This document shows positions 42,501-58,082 of a DNA stretch of 64,000 nt, in pieces (the first letter of the stretch is position 1; every line of letters starts with the position of its first letter). The stretch is from Chrysomallon squamiferum (lineage: Eukaryota > Mollusca > Gastropoda > Neomphalida > Peltospiridae). Under the pieces are notes generated by a model. That model did not search any database. It had not been told where the DNA came from and saw only the letters and a program-made list of their open reading frames with translations. The stretch is from contig CM022670.1 of NCBI GenBank assembly GCA_012295275.1, forward strand, positions 33,273,438-33,337,437. The letters are read 5' to 3'. Made by a program: the position numbers and the translations under genes.

Positions 42501-45500
42501 CAGACATGTGGGGAAAAAAAAATATGTACCTGTCTGATAAAATCACATTGGAAAGATTGTATTTTGCCATTTCTGTTTTCTTTAGCAAAATTAAATCTTG
42601 TTATTGTTGTTCTAGTGGGAATAGCAGCTGCTGCTGAAATCTTTATATGAATTTTTATGTTTGCTTGTCATGAAAGATTTCGAATGATGCATATAAAATT
42701 CTTTATTGGTTGTTAGTTGAAGAGGACATTTCTTTTTCTTTGACATTGCATTTGTGTTTTGCAGGTAATTTCAGAGTGGTTAAGAGTGAGTGATTATGTT
42801 GTTAGACAAATATATATGGGCATTAATGTAACGAAAGTGTATCTGTCTGAAGATGAGAAAAGAAAAACAACAACAACATCCATCATCATCATCATCATCA
42901 CCCTATATCTGTAGCCTCCTATAGCTTATTCTTACATATCTTCATCAAGCATAGATATTACCCTGCCAAAAGGAAATCTAAAACCAAAACCGATTCTTTT
43001 TATCTCTTAATAAAGAATCATGTGGTCTGTTAGATTATCTGCTTGATTCATTATACTCCTTTGACAGCTTTTAGCTATTGCACATGCATTTATATTGGGA
43101 AGATACTCTTTGCCATAAGAAAATAGAAAAATATCTTGTTCATTTCCTTTTATTAAAAACAAAATCTTTTACAAATTATAAAATTTATAATAATAAATAA
43201 AAATATATTATTCTTTTTAGAGATGGACGATTGAGAGAAGGTGATCAAATTTTGGCCATTGATGGCCAGCCCTTAGACATTTCCCACCAGGAAGCCATTC
43301 GCATTCTTCAGAGTTCTCAGGGACTTGTGGAAATTGTCATTGCTCGGGGCCAGCTTCCTTTTGACTCTGACACTGGACCTGACGTTGATGCTGAGCCTGT
43401 TGACGAGCAGGTTGTGGAAAAAAGTGAAGAGCACACTGAAGATCTAGTTCCTCAAAGTGGAATTGAGACATCAGACATGGTGGTAAGTCTTAGTGAATGA
43501 CTTCATGATAAAACAGTGTAAAATAACAGGTTGGAACAAAAATTCATAATGTTTTGTAAAGTGGAACTGAGCCATTGTACATAAGTTTCGGTGATAAAAC
43601 TGTGAAATTCAGTGACAATATTTAGATTTTCATACCTAGATTTATTCACCCTCCTGTGTACTATTTTGTTCACCCTTCATGCCACCTACTGAAAAACATT
43701 ATGAACTTTTGTTCCTTCCCATTAGTTACATTTACCAAGTACAGTGAATGGTAGAACTGTATTAACAACTACAGCCAAATTTTTTATTGGTTTTAATCTT
43801 TTGAAAATCATTTGATATCAAACATACACTGGACTGGCAACATTTTAGCAACAATTTTAATCTTATGAAAGTGATGTCGTATCAAACATACAATTTTACT
43901 TGTTTTAATTTTGTTAGCAAGTTTTATTCTTAAGAAAGTCATGTCATATTGTTAAACTGGTAACTGAATTCTCTGTTAGTATAATTCCTCTGTTTTATGG
44001 TGAACATGTATTTAAATTATACAATTGCTTGAATTATGAAAGTTATAAAGCTTTATTTTATTTATTACTATAGTGGGTTTTTATTATTTTTTTTTATTTT
44101 TTTATTTTTTTTAACTGACTGTCAGTAACAGATTCAAACTGCAATAGCTTTAGAATTTATTTTTCTCTGGTATTGAATTATGTGCTTTATTGTTTTGTAA
44201 TAGTCATTAATATTTATATTTAGTATTAAGTATCTATTTCTTTAGCTTATTAGGATAATTTAAATCCAAATAATGAAACAGAATAAATATTGAATTATTT
44301 ATGATGATCAGATAAATTCAACACTAGAATCTTACTTGAGTCATTTTGTAATATATAATTACCAAGATCAATATACACAAAGTTATTTTTATATTATTCA
44401 GTCCTTTCAAAGAAGATTAATCAACTGTGCATAAAGACATCGTAATGGATTGATGTTTCTTATTTTGTTTTTTTTAAATTTCTCTATAATTTTCTTAAAA
44501 CTGTTTGCAATGTAAATATTTTGGCAGACTTAGGAATTTAGACTGAATAACATGCCCTTTTTGTGTCACAGAAAGAAATTTTAGAAAGGGAAACAACTCT
44601 GAGGATCTCTAGATCTGGACTAAAATGAGCAGTTCGCTGGTTTTCCAAAATCAATAACCGGAACCAAGCCTATTACTGAAATTATCCTGTTTTGGCATAC
44701 TGAACAGGTTGACCCAAATAAAACTAAGATCGGAAATCATTTTTACTCTTATTATTTTGTTACTGAAACATCATAGACATGTTTAATATAGTGCATAATG
44801 ACTTTCTCTAAATGTAAATTTTCTTATATCTGCATGTACGTGTACGTTTACAACGACACACTCATATACACACATACACATGCAAACCTTTTAAGACATT
44901 AACACATTGAAGCAGCCAAATGTCCTTTTCTTCTGCTTTTTTTAAATGTTATATTATGAAATTATTATTGATGAAATTAGGTGAATTGTTGCATTTGTGA
45001 AAATGTACTATATAATACCCCAAAAGTTAATAATAATAAAAGAACACAGATTTAAAAAACACCAGAAACAATATGGATAAATGCACTTAACAAACTACAA
45101 ACTCATACTTGCATACTTGATAAAAATCATTCATACCCTGTACAAACACATACATACATACATGCATACCCAAACAAAATACAATTTTCTTTCAAGCAAA
45201 TCTTAAATGTCAGAATACTTTTCTTAAACATTGTTTTCTTTATATAGTGCTTGTTTCTCTTTTACAAAATTCTTTCTGCAAAGTACTTCTTGTAAAAATA
45301 ACTTTTCTGGGGTTATTTTGGTGAAGGAAAATTTTCTATAACATAACAAATGTTCAGATAAAAATAAAAGAACAGTAAAACATAAACTTGAAACAGTGAT
45401 GTAGTTTGAGTTGGGAAGATTTGTTCTGTTGTATACTTCAGTGTTAATTTCTTTTCAAATACTCACACAACATATACAAACATACACACAAACTGAAATG

Positions 45501-47834
45501 ACCACAGTAAATAATTTTTTCATAGCTTATGATTCATATCAGTTAATAAATTAGTTGATGAATAATTTAGGTTGATTTTCGTAATTGTTTTTTGTTCATG
45601 TAAAATATGTTGATGAAGTGGTAGTTAAATTAAATATATTTTTTTTTTGTGAAAATGTTTGATATAAAATTATTGCTCATGTAGTGAAGATTATTTTAAA
45701 TAAATAAATAAGTAAATAAAAAAAATAAAAACATTTTTTTTTTTAGATAGCAATATTTCTTTGCATTGTCTAAAGAAAACCCATATAATTTGATAAAAAC
45801 AAATAAATTGATTAAACAAAGCTCAACACATATATATATATATATATAAATTTTTCAAAATTTAATAATTTGATAATATTATAAAAAAAGAAAAAAATTA
45901 ATAATAATAAAAAAAAAAAAAACTAAATAAAATAAAAAAAATTAAAGCAAACGATCATAAAATAAAATTATTGAAGTATCTTATTTTCATTTCTTATTTT
46001 CATTATTTTTCTCTTTCACCTTCCATTTTTTCTTATTCTTGATATAAAATGATGAAAAGTAGAAAACAACAAGCACTGGTATACTGTAGGAATTAACTGG
46101 AACTGGGCTGCCAAAGGCCTAGAATGTAATTGCAGAATATGACAAGATATTGCAGTATCACATTGCATGTAATCACTGTATAGGATCACTGCAGCACTTG
46201 GCCTACAGTTTCTTTTTCAATCTGCTGTAGGCATTGATCAGATTGTTACTGTTTCCAAGTGATGGATCACACACATAATTTGTAGATCTAGTCGTACATG
46301 TGGCGTGAATACAAACAACAGTATGATTTTTCTTTTGTCTCTGGAGAGAGAAATCATAAAATATTGGCATGAAGGTTTCCATGGAAATATTCTTACTTGT
46401 TTGCCAGTGTTAAGTTAGGTAATGAATTTGGAAAATTTTGTAGATCTAAATTGTTCGCTTGTTTGTGGGTTTTTTGGAGGAAAATTTAAAAAAAAAAAAT
46501 TAAAAAAATTAATGAGTTCTGTATTAGAAATAACAAATTACAGCTATAATTGAAGTAACAGACTTATTATCCTTAAAGAATTATTTTGTACATATTTTCT
46601 CTATTAAGAAAAGATTATAAGTGACATTTTCAGAAAACCAGCAAAAAGAAAATTTGAAATTTTTGGTTAAATTTAGGTTCCATTGAAATAATGGGTTTAT
46701 TTATTTATTTATTTATTTTTACCACAGGAAATGTTATAAATTTGTTGACATTAAGGTTATTTAAAATAAAAGCAGTAAAAAAATTAAAATAATTAAAAAA
46801 ATGAGTTTTGCCAATGTTATTATTTGTGACTTTTTCTGATTATGTTTACAGCCTTGAAAACATTTTCGTGGTGCTGTTATTCCTTAATAAAATAAATTAT
46901 TTTCAAAAAATAAAAAATATGTTTAACATTAAGCTCTACAAAAACATGAAAATTTATTATGAAAATAAATAAAAATGTCGTTGCTTTAATTTTTTGTTAC
47001 TGAATAAAGCCATTAAATTTTTAGGCAGTTTACTTGCATTTAAATTATTAACTGAAAATCTATAGAGCGTTGTTGACAAATGAAGGTAATTAAATTTAAC
47101 GTGGAACATGTAATGGCATTTTGATTACTTATTTTCTTAACACTAAATAATATTCACAAAATTGAGAACTGTTCCATCACTTAATGCTTCCAAAAGTTCT
47201 TGAATAGGAAACATGGAATCTTTATTTTTTACTGGTATTGTGTAGATTGAAGGGCTGCTTTAATAGCCTGATTGTGGTTGTATGGATCTGGGCAGTGCTG
47301 GGAACTGTTGTAACCATTTAGAAGAAGCTATCTCTTAATAACAACATGGAAAACACAATTTAATGGCATTTTTATTAATCAAAGTTTTCAAGTTGTACAG
47401 CAATTTTTAAATTTTTCAGCTTACTATTTTTTTTATTTATGTTTTTTTTAAAACACAATTACTGATCAGAATTTTCAAATTAGAAAATCTTTGCTCTGGG
47501 AATGAATCTCAATAGTGTTGGTGTTTTTTTTTTTTTTTTTTTAAATAGCCAGAAGCTTACCTTTTTAAGTTTTTTCAACAAAGTATAAAGTGATTCAGCT
47601 GAAAAATATATTGGAAGTAAAGTACATGCCTAACTTGCAGGACCAAATCTGAAATAAGATCAAAAATTGTAAGTTGAAATCATATGCTTATCTGATACTT
47701 TGTAACAGATTCAGAAATCAAAATTAGAGCAAATAAATGGAACTTTTGTACACCTTTGTGTGACAGTTGTATTATGATAATGTGCTTAATGAATAATTTG
47801 TTAAATGGAAAAAAATAAACATGTCTCAGATAAA

Positions 47835-47865
<31 letters not shown>

Positions 47866-49330
47866 TAAAATAAAATTTAAAAATAATAAATAAATAAAAT
47901 AAAAAATGCTGTGCCATGAGAAATCAAATCCAGTAAAATGAGAATAAAAAATAAATATATAACAATATTAAAGAAAATAAAGAGAAAAAAAAGAATATTA
48001 AACAAATAAAAAGATGTAAACAAAAAGAAATCTTGATCTAGTTTTGTTTTGTTTTGTTTTTTAGTTTGTTTTTAAATATATATAAATAAATGTGTTCATA
48101 TCAATATATATTAAAAAATTAATTTTAATAAGCATTTCAATTTCTGTTGTAAGCTCATGTATGTTTTTTTTTATATTTGTATTTTGAATTATATTAATAT
48201 ATTTTTTAACTGACATAAAACATAGTTAAAGGAAAACAAGTGACAGCATGTTTATCAATCTGTTAGTAGCAATTGGCAAATACTTGTCATTTTATGCATC
48301 TTGTTGCTTTCATAATATTCCTGTACACAGGCTGGTGAATATTTCCTTTGAGTACTTGCTTGGTGACAGCAGAATACATGCTATTTCCATTGGCTAATTC
48401 AATGGCTAGGAGTGAAGGATAAATGGTCCTAATCAAGTCAATCCCAGAGCAGAGTTCCTGTATTGATTTGATCCAGAATGTACGCAAAGATCACAATAGT
48501 TGTTACTTCAACCCAGTGATCTTTATCAGCATCTGACTTCACCCACTCAACATTACTTGTACTTGAAATTCAAGTCAGAGAAAAATAAAGACGTCTGAAT
48601 TGGAAATGATGATCTCTTTCTGAACATACATCTCTGAATGATTCCATTAAATTACCATAGCTGACTATACATAATGAAATCCAAACCTAGCACTGAATGT
48701 GTTCTTATTAAGCACTTTTGGGTTGTCTTTTTTTTTTTTTTTTTTGATCTTTGTTAATGATAATTATATATGAATTTCAAACTACATTTCTTTATAATAC
48801 TTGTGTTTAATAATTTCTTGAATGTCCAACTCATAATTAATGTCAGTGCTTCAGAGTACACATTATGCCTGCTACGATATTTCTTCCTGCTTTACAAAGA
48901 ACTATGCTGACTTGGCAGGCAGACTGGTGCATACATTTGTGTGTGTTGTGCCGCAAGTATCTGTCAATTATAATACAGATCAAAACACTTTTGATGTATT
49001 CTGAATTCTGATGGTTTGATTAATGGCATTGTGCAGTTTGGTGAATTGATATCAATGCTCCTGTCATAGAGCGGCATTTTTACTTAGCACAATGGGTTTC
49101 TGACTTCATGCTGTAATTTCTTGCTCTTAAAATTGATTTCTGTTTTCTCCCATTGTGGATATATCAGAGGAATTTTCTCTGCTCAGGTTACATGTTAAGT
49201 GTGTGTCTAGGATGTTTAGTGAAGTTGGTGTTGGTTTTACATCATAGAGCTTTTCATATTTTTTATTTTCTGTTGTTTTTCTTTCCTTCTATTTTCCTCT
49301 TACATGTTTATCACTTGATTCATCTTCCTG

Positions 49331-49372
<42 letters not shown>

Positions 49373-50959
49373 GTTATTGTTATTATATTATTATTTTTAA
49401 ACAGTATTTAAAAAAGAAAAATCTATATTCATATATTGATAAAAATCGGAAAACATGCTGCATATGGCAACAGCTGGTGTTCAATACAAATGTAGATCCA
49501 ACTTGTAAGATAAAAACATAAATCAAACAGTGTGTCCTGTTGCACAGCTTTTTAATTTGTTGATTTATTCAGCATGAACAGTCCCACTTCCTGAACTTGT
49601 GCATATACAGCAGCTACATGATTGGAATGTTATGAAGAATTCATTTAAGGTTTGGATAGATAATCATTATCAATGGATCATTCCTTGATTTTGTTTCTGT
49701 TCGATTGCTAGACTGCAGACACTGGGATGAGTTTTCTGCTTGGAGTCACAAGCTATTTAGATCAGTTTCTCAGCATTTCTCATGTGTTGTTCTTATCAGC
49801 ATTGATAATTTTGATGGACAGTCTTTCAGCTGCAAGATGGCCAGCAATCTGACATTTGGTGTGGATGATGATGTTTAAAGGCAGATTAATTATTCTTAGT
49901 TTGTGTCCATGTGGAATGACAGGTCACACTTTTGACTGAGCTAATTTTGTATTTATCATCTGATTTCCTTTCACGAGCCTGGATTGTGTCATCTTCTACA
50001 GGATTTAACCCTTTTTCTTTAATATTATATGATATAGAATGTTGTAAAATGAGATAGAGTATAGTGAAGTGGGATAGAATACAGTGAAATAAGATAAAGT
50101 ATAGTGAAAATGAGAGTAGAGAGAAATAAGATATATAATAGTGAAACGTTACAGTATTTTAATGTGATTTTGGTGAAATAATAATACAAATAAATTTTAA
50201 ATTTAAAAAAAAATTATAATGAAATTCATAGCATAAAATATATTATTTCTTATGAGTTAGTTAAGTTTAATATATACCTTTCAAAATACTAGCTTTAATT
50301 GTAAGATCATCAGTTGTTGTTATATGTGATAATATTGATTTAATACAAAAAATCAAATCAGATTTTTACTAAGTATGTTATTTGGCTGATGTATTCTTTT
50401 TTGGATTAAACACAACTGAATATAAATATAAAGTATATTTTATCAGTAATCTGTTGATAGTAACAGAATACAAATGTTTTCTGTCACCGCAGTTATATTA
50501 ATAACAACATTTTTACACAGTTATTGTAAGACTGCTTTGGAATATTGCTGTTTTGTAAACTGATAAAACCGGTATCTTAGGAACTGTATCTTCAATATAG
50601 AACATAACCTAGTAACATTACTTTTACAATTTTCTTCTTTATAAAAACAAATCTCAAATGTTCTAAAATTTGTAATTTACTTTGAGCAGTGTAATCTGTG
50701 CTTGGAGAATGGTAGTCAGTTGATTAAATTAGGAATGCTCATTTAGAATGGAAAATTTCCATCTGCCTGGCAACTGCTTAAGGAAGCACTGTTGGTCCAT
50801 AGTTTAAATGAAGCTAATGTGATCAGATGTTCTAATTCACTTAATTTTACTGCTTCCTTTCTTTTGGCCTCAAGCACTTAAACCTTTCCATCCATTAATT
50901 AACATTTATGTGTAACGTTTCTTTTTTATTTATGATTTATTGCTTTTTGCAGTTATAAA

Positions 50960-50990
<31 letters not shown>

Positions 50991-53900
50991 ATTATTGAAC
51001 ATACTCATAATTCAAAAAAAAAAAAAAATTCTTTTACAATTTTTGTCCATGGCTTTTCCAACATGTATGAGAATTTATTGATACTTGGCATGCTGATGAG
51101 AATTTGATTTAACTGATTCTTAATATGCCAGTTGAGTCCAGTCTTGATGTCTGGATTTTGCTGAAGAAGGTTCTCTGAATTGGGTCTATAAGAGTTGATT
51201 TCTCACAGTGCAAAGCAGACCATTTACTTGGTTGTCTGCTAGAATGGAGGACTTTTTGATTGGCTCTACTCCATTGAAATTTGACCTTCTTTAATGGATT
51301 ATCCATAAAATTTCCTTCCATGTCATCAAATTGATTTTTCGAGTTACAGATAAATATTTCTTACAAATTTTCAGTGTATATATCTTTTTTTTTATCTATC
51401 TTCTTTAGCTTCTATATTAACTTTTGGCTTACTGCAATTTTTATCAGATAATAGGAAAAACAAAAATGTCATAGGCGGTGATTGTTCATCATTGGATCAG
51501 CATGAATAACTTGCGTGGCATTGATTGTGTTTGAAAATCAAACATTGCTGGAGGGAATCCCAACACTTTAGGAGGCTGTGTGTCTGTCACTAAATGTAAC
51601 TAACTAGAACCAGTGCATTGACCGACAATGTCTCTTGATCTCTTCTGCCTTGTGTACAGTGCAACAGATTGGCACTACAGCAATTGGACAGCATCTGTGT
51701 TCCAAGAACTACTAAAAAGAGAAAAAGAAAATAATAAAATAATAAAAAAAGAATTTAAGAGTCTCATAGGCTGACACGTGACTTAACAAATGTGATTTGA
51801 AACTGTCAGTGATTACTGTTTGTAAAGATGGCTGCTAGCATGGGAAACATGAAAATAAATGGAAAGAATTGAAGGATCTTACCAAGATGCTATATGTGGA
51901 GCTCTGGTTGCTGCCATGTGTTATATGAAAGTCAGACACGTGACACCACCAAAACCAAAGCCTATATGCAAGGCAGAACCGGTATGAGCATATATTAGTT
52001 GTTTTGTTTTATTTCTTTACCTAATAAATAACTCTTTACCATTACCATATTACTAAATCAAATATTTGCAGTGTAATAGTTAAATGCTATTTATTTATTT
52101 ATAATGTTTATTTATTTATTTTTAATCCAAAATTGTAGTTGTATGAACTAAGTTTAATTCATAATCAAAAGCAAATAGAAAAATTAAAGTAAAAATTCAT
52201 TAGTTTGATATATAACAAATCATATACACAAGATAGTTTAGTTACATATTTTAGTTCAGTTAGATTTTCAAACACATTTACCCTACAGAACTCTTCATGA
52301 AAATTTTGTTTGTAATGTAGTAATTGTGATATAGCAAATCTGCAAATAGTAATGCATGTTTGATATATTATAATTATCATAAATCAAATTTTATCCTTAA
52401 TTTAATTGTCATATTTAGCTCATAATCCAAACTGTCTGTGGGGGAGAGAAAAATCAGATTGCAATCAAACACCTCTCCAGATTTCTGTGATTCAATTAGG
52501 TCTTTATTTATTGGTTTTACTAGATAATGATATGTAAATAGAAAAATGCCATTAGGCCACAATTCAAGGTCAGCTAAAATAGAATCTAGAATTTGACTAG
52601 ATGTTGACCAAGTTGGTTTAATCATAACATATTTTTCTATATCTTAAAAACCCCACTAATTAATTACTACAGATTTAGAAGTATATTTTAGGATTATTAA
52701 TACATTAGTGATATTTAAAACATTGTGGATATTTTCTTTATAATGATGTGTGTTCCACTGTGTGAATAACAGATAGTTGTATTTACAAATGTTCTTGTCA
52801 CAGTACACTCATGCAGATGTGATGTAAATATTGTTGAGTATTTTATTTTTTTCTTATATCAATAACTTACATTTAAATTTTAAAAAATTATTTATTTATT
52901 TTTGTAATAAATGATTATTGGTATTAAAATCAGCTTTTCTGAAAATTTATCTTTAAATATTAAACAACTGATCAAATCCCTTTATAAATAAATACTTTAA
53001 TAACTAATTTGGGTAAATTATTTTGTTTTTGTTGACCCTCAATGCATAAAATCATATATAGATGTAGTAAAACTAGTATATTAAATCACTGGGATTTATT
53101 TTATTATTATTATTATTATTATTATTTTGGCTATTTCAGTTATGCTGACACTGAAAGTATGAAATTAAATATACATGTATATGTAATTTATATTAATAAA
53201 AAAAAATTATATTTTTATATTTGTTCATACTGTTTAAAATATTTGTTAAAATAAATCAAGCCATTCATTTTATATAGACTATCACCATTAACATCTTTAA
53301 AAAAAAAAAATTCTTAATTTTAATAAAAATCTGTTTGTTTTTTAATCTGGAATTGTTTGAGTAATAAAAGAAAATAAAAGAATCTAAGAAACAAAAAAAA
53401 AAAAAAAAAAACCCCAAAACAACAACAATTTTTTTTTTTTTTAAATGAGCTTTCTGATCCAACTAGAATTCAGCCAATATATCATGTCTGTATGATAAGA
53501 TATTGATATAAAATATCATACTTTTTTCAGCATTTGAAATAAAATCATATTAAACACATCTAATCCTTTCCAGAAAAAAGCCTGATTTCAAATTAAACTA
53601 GAAGTATTTTAGGTTTTTTACTTTTTTTCCCCTTTTTTCCCTTTTTCCTACTTTTTTTTTAAACTGTGATATAATATATCAAACAAATGAGCATGAACTG
53701 TGAATTATAGTGATGGAATGACATCATATATCAGACTAATATATAAGAGTGGCTACCTCTGTCACTGATGAGGTGACAGCCACTGGCTATAAAAAACTGT
53801 TATCCTGTCCTCATAAATGCTCTACAAATCAAGCTTTTAGTGACATTTTTTAAAGTCTGAAATAATGGCATCTGAAATTTGTCTCCTGGGATAAAGTACA

Positions 53901-55110
53901 GTCTAGGCTGAAACCAGATTGTAGGAATGGTTGCGTAAATGAAGTCATCGAAGAGAATCGTAAAAGCAAATCTCATGAAATCTCTTCCAGTATTTATTGC
54001 CCTGACTTGGCAAGGATGGTATGGTGGCAGGAAATTATTTGTGATTAAAACATCAAACTTGCAAATTGTTTTTTATGCTTAGCTGGCTTGATCACATTTT
54101 GCAGTTTACCAGCGCAGATTTGGTTTGGGAGTAATGAAAAACATGGATTACTTTTGTGGCTTCTTTGCTTACACTTGATTGAACTGCTGTTTTAGACGAC
54201 ACTAAAAGCTGGTCATGCATGATTGTGTTGCATGTTTGCATATGTCTGTGGATGACTTGCTGCTGTTTGTGAGTTTTTATTACTGTGTAATTAGAAAAGT
54301 AATTTAAAGCATGAAATATTGTGAGCCTAGCACTTTTTTTATTTTGTTTCTTTTTATTATTATAAAATCTATAAAACCATAGACAAAAAAATTTCAATTT
54401 GGTTTACATCATTGAGTCTTGACACAAGACTGAAAATGGTTAGTGGAAGTTTGTTATTTTTGAATTGAACTATAATGTTGTTAAAAGATGTTTGGTAATG
54501 TACTGGGCAAACTTTTCATTTAAAAATCTCTTTTCCTTTTTTCCTCTTTGCATTATCATTATTTTAATAAAATACATTTGTAAACTGACTAAATAAACAG
54601 TTTTATCAATGTGGTTAATTCAGATAAACATGTATAGTTGTATATTCAGTATAATTCAGAAAAATGGGAACATTCCAGTACTTTGATGTTATTTTGTCAT
54701 ACTGTATAATGATGGTAAACATGCACTTTTTGATATGCAGATATTCCTGGACATAAAATATCTGTTTCAGTGTTTGTCATTTTGATTCATTTAGTTAAAT
54801 ATTTATATATAATTTGCAAAATTATTCTGTGCTGGATGAGTCAAATTACCTGTTATTAACAGTACACTCGTTGTGATGAATCATTTTGATTTATAATAAT
54901 GATAATTATTGTCTTTACTTGACATTTTCTTCAATCAAAATGAATACAGAATTTATGTTAAAAATATTTTATTTTATTATTTTTTTTTTTTAACTATTCC
55001 ATGAGTTTGGGTTGTTTTTTTTGGTTTTGGTTTTCAGAAGTGTTGCATTTTGACATGAATCTCTAGGTGATTTTATTTTGTTTATTTATAAACATTTATT
55101 TATTAGTTAC

Positions 55111-55153
<43 letters not shown>

Positions 55154-57993
55154 GTACTAGTATCAGTTTGTTGTTGTTCTTATTTTCAGGTTGTCAAAAT
55201 TTTAATTTTCTGATAACATAATATTTTATTATAATTTTATTTATTAACTGATTTGTCATTACCAGATTGTAGTTTCGTATTAGTAGAGCTTTCTATTCAT
55301 CTAATTCATGTTCATGTTTTATTTTTTTATTTTTTAATTTTTTAATTTGTTATTGTTATTGCACATTAATGTAATGTTCTAATATCAAAAAGTGCTTAAT
55401 TATTATATGTTAAAATAATTTAATTATGTATTCTTTTTAGGAGTACATTTTAATTTTTTTTGTTCAGTATTGTTGGATGAATCATTTCTGTGATTATAAT
55501 GCTTTTAGTGATGTATCACATTTAACATGCTTCTATAAACCATTTTACTGCTCATATTTATTTGCAATGAGTGTGGCATAAGGGACATTGAAGCTGTTAA
55601 TAAATCCTTTTTAACTGATATAAGATGTAACAGGTCTGACTCCATGGTAACACAGCATTATAATAGCCTGTTATAACTGACATCTCTACAAAAATCCCTT
55701 GTTACTGCTTTCACGGTACCACACAAATACTGTCATACTCTCCATCCTTAATATCAAACATACAGAACTTAATTCACTATAATTCATATTCATTACTCTA
55801 TCTTCTTCCCTGTCTTGCACAGTAAATATAAGCAATGAAAAAAATTATGGAGACAGAAGACCATTTTTAAAGGTCTTTATTTGTTATTAGATGTATATAA
55901 ATGAATCATAGTCAGCAGCAATGAGATATGAAACCACACTTAAATACACTGAAGTATAAATCTATGTAAATCTTACCTAACTACTGTTGTCTGAAACAAA
56001 AACAATAACATATCCAGAGACAATGAGTATTGATTTTTGGCTAAAATGACTGAAAGATAGTGAGTTCTTAAGATATTGTTTACACATTTCCAAATGTCTC
56101 ATACAATACTATATACAAACTTCTTCATTTTATCATTTTGTGTTGGTCTAAGATAAACATTGCAAACTATATTTCTCTTTTTAAGATTTGTTCACTGTAT
56201 TGGTGATTTAGAACTGTATTGGGGTTTGATATACAACACTTTCTAACAGTCCTTATTCAAAATTGGCTTAAGCAGATCTTTTATTTTCACCTTCCCACTG
56301 ACTGGAAAACACCCTCAGCATCTGTTAAGCTAGTGATGAGGCTCTGGTTAGAAACAGCACAAAGGCTGCGCCAGTAAGGATTGATCCTATAACACATCAA
56401 GCTACAGGACAGTTCTCTAACCATTTAACTGCTACCTATTCTCATTTTTAGTTTCTATGTTGCTTGGTTAACTCTGGCTCAAATGATTTTTTTATTCTTC
56501 TGTTACTTAATGAAGATGTAAAAGACCTAAGTATTAATGTGCAAGCCTCTGGGGACAGACATCAACCATCAGATCATTTCCCTTTTGATGCTTTAGGTGT
56601 CTGAAATAAAGATAATTAATACATGAAACTCTACTAAAGTGGCCTGTCTTGCAGATATGAATCTTGAAATAAGGAAATTGCTTCATCTTTCTCTTGAGTT
56701 ATGGTATAATAATTTTCTGATGTGATTATTAATTGATGGTTTTTGCAGTTTTATAAGTAATTTCACTATATACTTTTCTTTCTTTTTTTTCTTTTTTTTA
56801 ATAATACAGCATTGTATATTACTAGTAAACAAATGTAAAAATATCATTGTTCTTATAGATTTAAAGCAGCATTTCATTTAGATTTTGTTGCAAATAATTT
56901 TATTTATTTATTGATAGATGACAAAAGCAAATCCTTACTTCTGTTAAAATTGTATATCTCTGTCAGTTTTCTTACTTTATTTTCAGCTATTAAAAAAATA
57001 GTTTTCCCATTACTAAACAATTTTCATAGATGGAGTATTTTAGATATAATTTAGATTACTTTGGCAAACTACAGTTAATCTTTGTTCTACTAAATTATTT
57101 AAGGATAGCAGCACATTTTTATTAATGTGTGTGATTTTATTTTCAGTTGAGTACTGAGTGGACACAAATTGAAGTTATTGACCTAATTAATGATGGCACA
57201 GGACTTGGTTTTGGAATCATTGGAGGCCGAAGCACTGGAGTGGTCGTGAAAACCATTCTGCCTGGTGGTGTGGCTGACTTGGTATGTAATTTAATTTTTT
57301 TCCATCAAAATAAAACCTATTAGTTAATGAAAAAAACAACAAAAAAACATCAGTTTCTTTCTTTATCACTATATATATTCAGTGCATGTGGAGATATACA
57401 TTAAAATTATATATATATTGGTTTATTTATTTATTATTTTTTATTTATTTTTTTTTAAATAAAGGAAATAATAATAATAATAAAATAATGAAATTAAAAA
57501 AATAAAACAGTATTGAAAATATTTCATCAAATTAATAATAAATAAATTAAAGGAAGAAAACAAAATCACATTATTACCAAACATATCTTTTTAGTTATAC
57601 TGTTACAGCATTTAAGTAAAGGTAAATAAACACTGGCTAGAAAGTATCCAAAGATCTGTTACATGCACCCTATTTGATTGTATCAAAATTTCTATATAAC
57701 CATATTTTGTAATCCAGAAATAATAGAGAACATCCCAGTATATATATTATGTGTTTGTTAAATGATGCAAACACGTATAAATCAATAATTTGTGTTTATC
57801 TTAGAATCAATGCTGAATTGCTAACTGTATTCAGTCAGGCCATATTTGATTGGCAGCTCTTATAACCTTCATGGACACAATTAGTGTCCCCTTGCCCACT
57901 GTCCTTCTTGGATAACCACTAAAAATTATTTGTTAAGTCTTCACTAGGTTGTAAAATGTGATTTCAGTTAATGCAGATTATATTAGTCAATAT

Positions 57994-58082
<89 letters not shown>

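Larger units (their letters stand above)
8740..43220 (+). other. MPDZ/PATJ: Very long intron, 34,481 bp (phase 2), splitting PDZ1
   Basis: Lys176 is split AA|A across this intron, and PDZ1 reads through without loss (IAAK to [16 protein letters not shown]). I found no further coding exon or nested gene inside. It holds microsatellites, decayed tandem repeats, a MITE, a SINE-like copy and a repeat present twice, listed separately, plus some higher-complexity islands. Between these, the sequence is plain AT-rich intron in which I see nothing. Confidence 0.9.
43483..57146 (+). other. MPDZ/PATJ: Intron 13,664 bp (phase 0) between PDZ1 and PDZ2
   Basis: No coding exon was recognised inside. It contains a MITE, two tandem repeats, ATT arrays and a SINE-like copy, plus higher-complexity stretches near 46050-46400, 48240-50000, 51040-51990 and 53740-54060. 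Minus-strand frames of 66-82 codons in these stretches have no recognisable domain. Confidence 0.88.

Noticed and set aside
49153-49521. 122-codon plus-strand frame
   Set aside because: Contains a long Tyr run from the ATT microsatellite and has no domain.
51109-51321. 70-codon minus-strand frame with mixed composition
   Set aside because: Looks less repetitive than most, but no family resemblance and no splicing context. A database search of the translated region would decide.
52377-52625. 82-codon minus-strand frame, faintly transposon-like
   Set aside because: I could not identify any endonuclease or reverse transcriptase motif; a chance frame is as likely.
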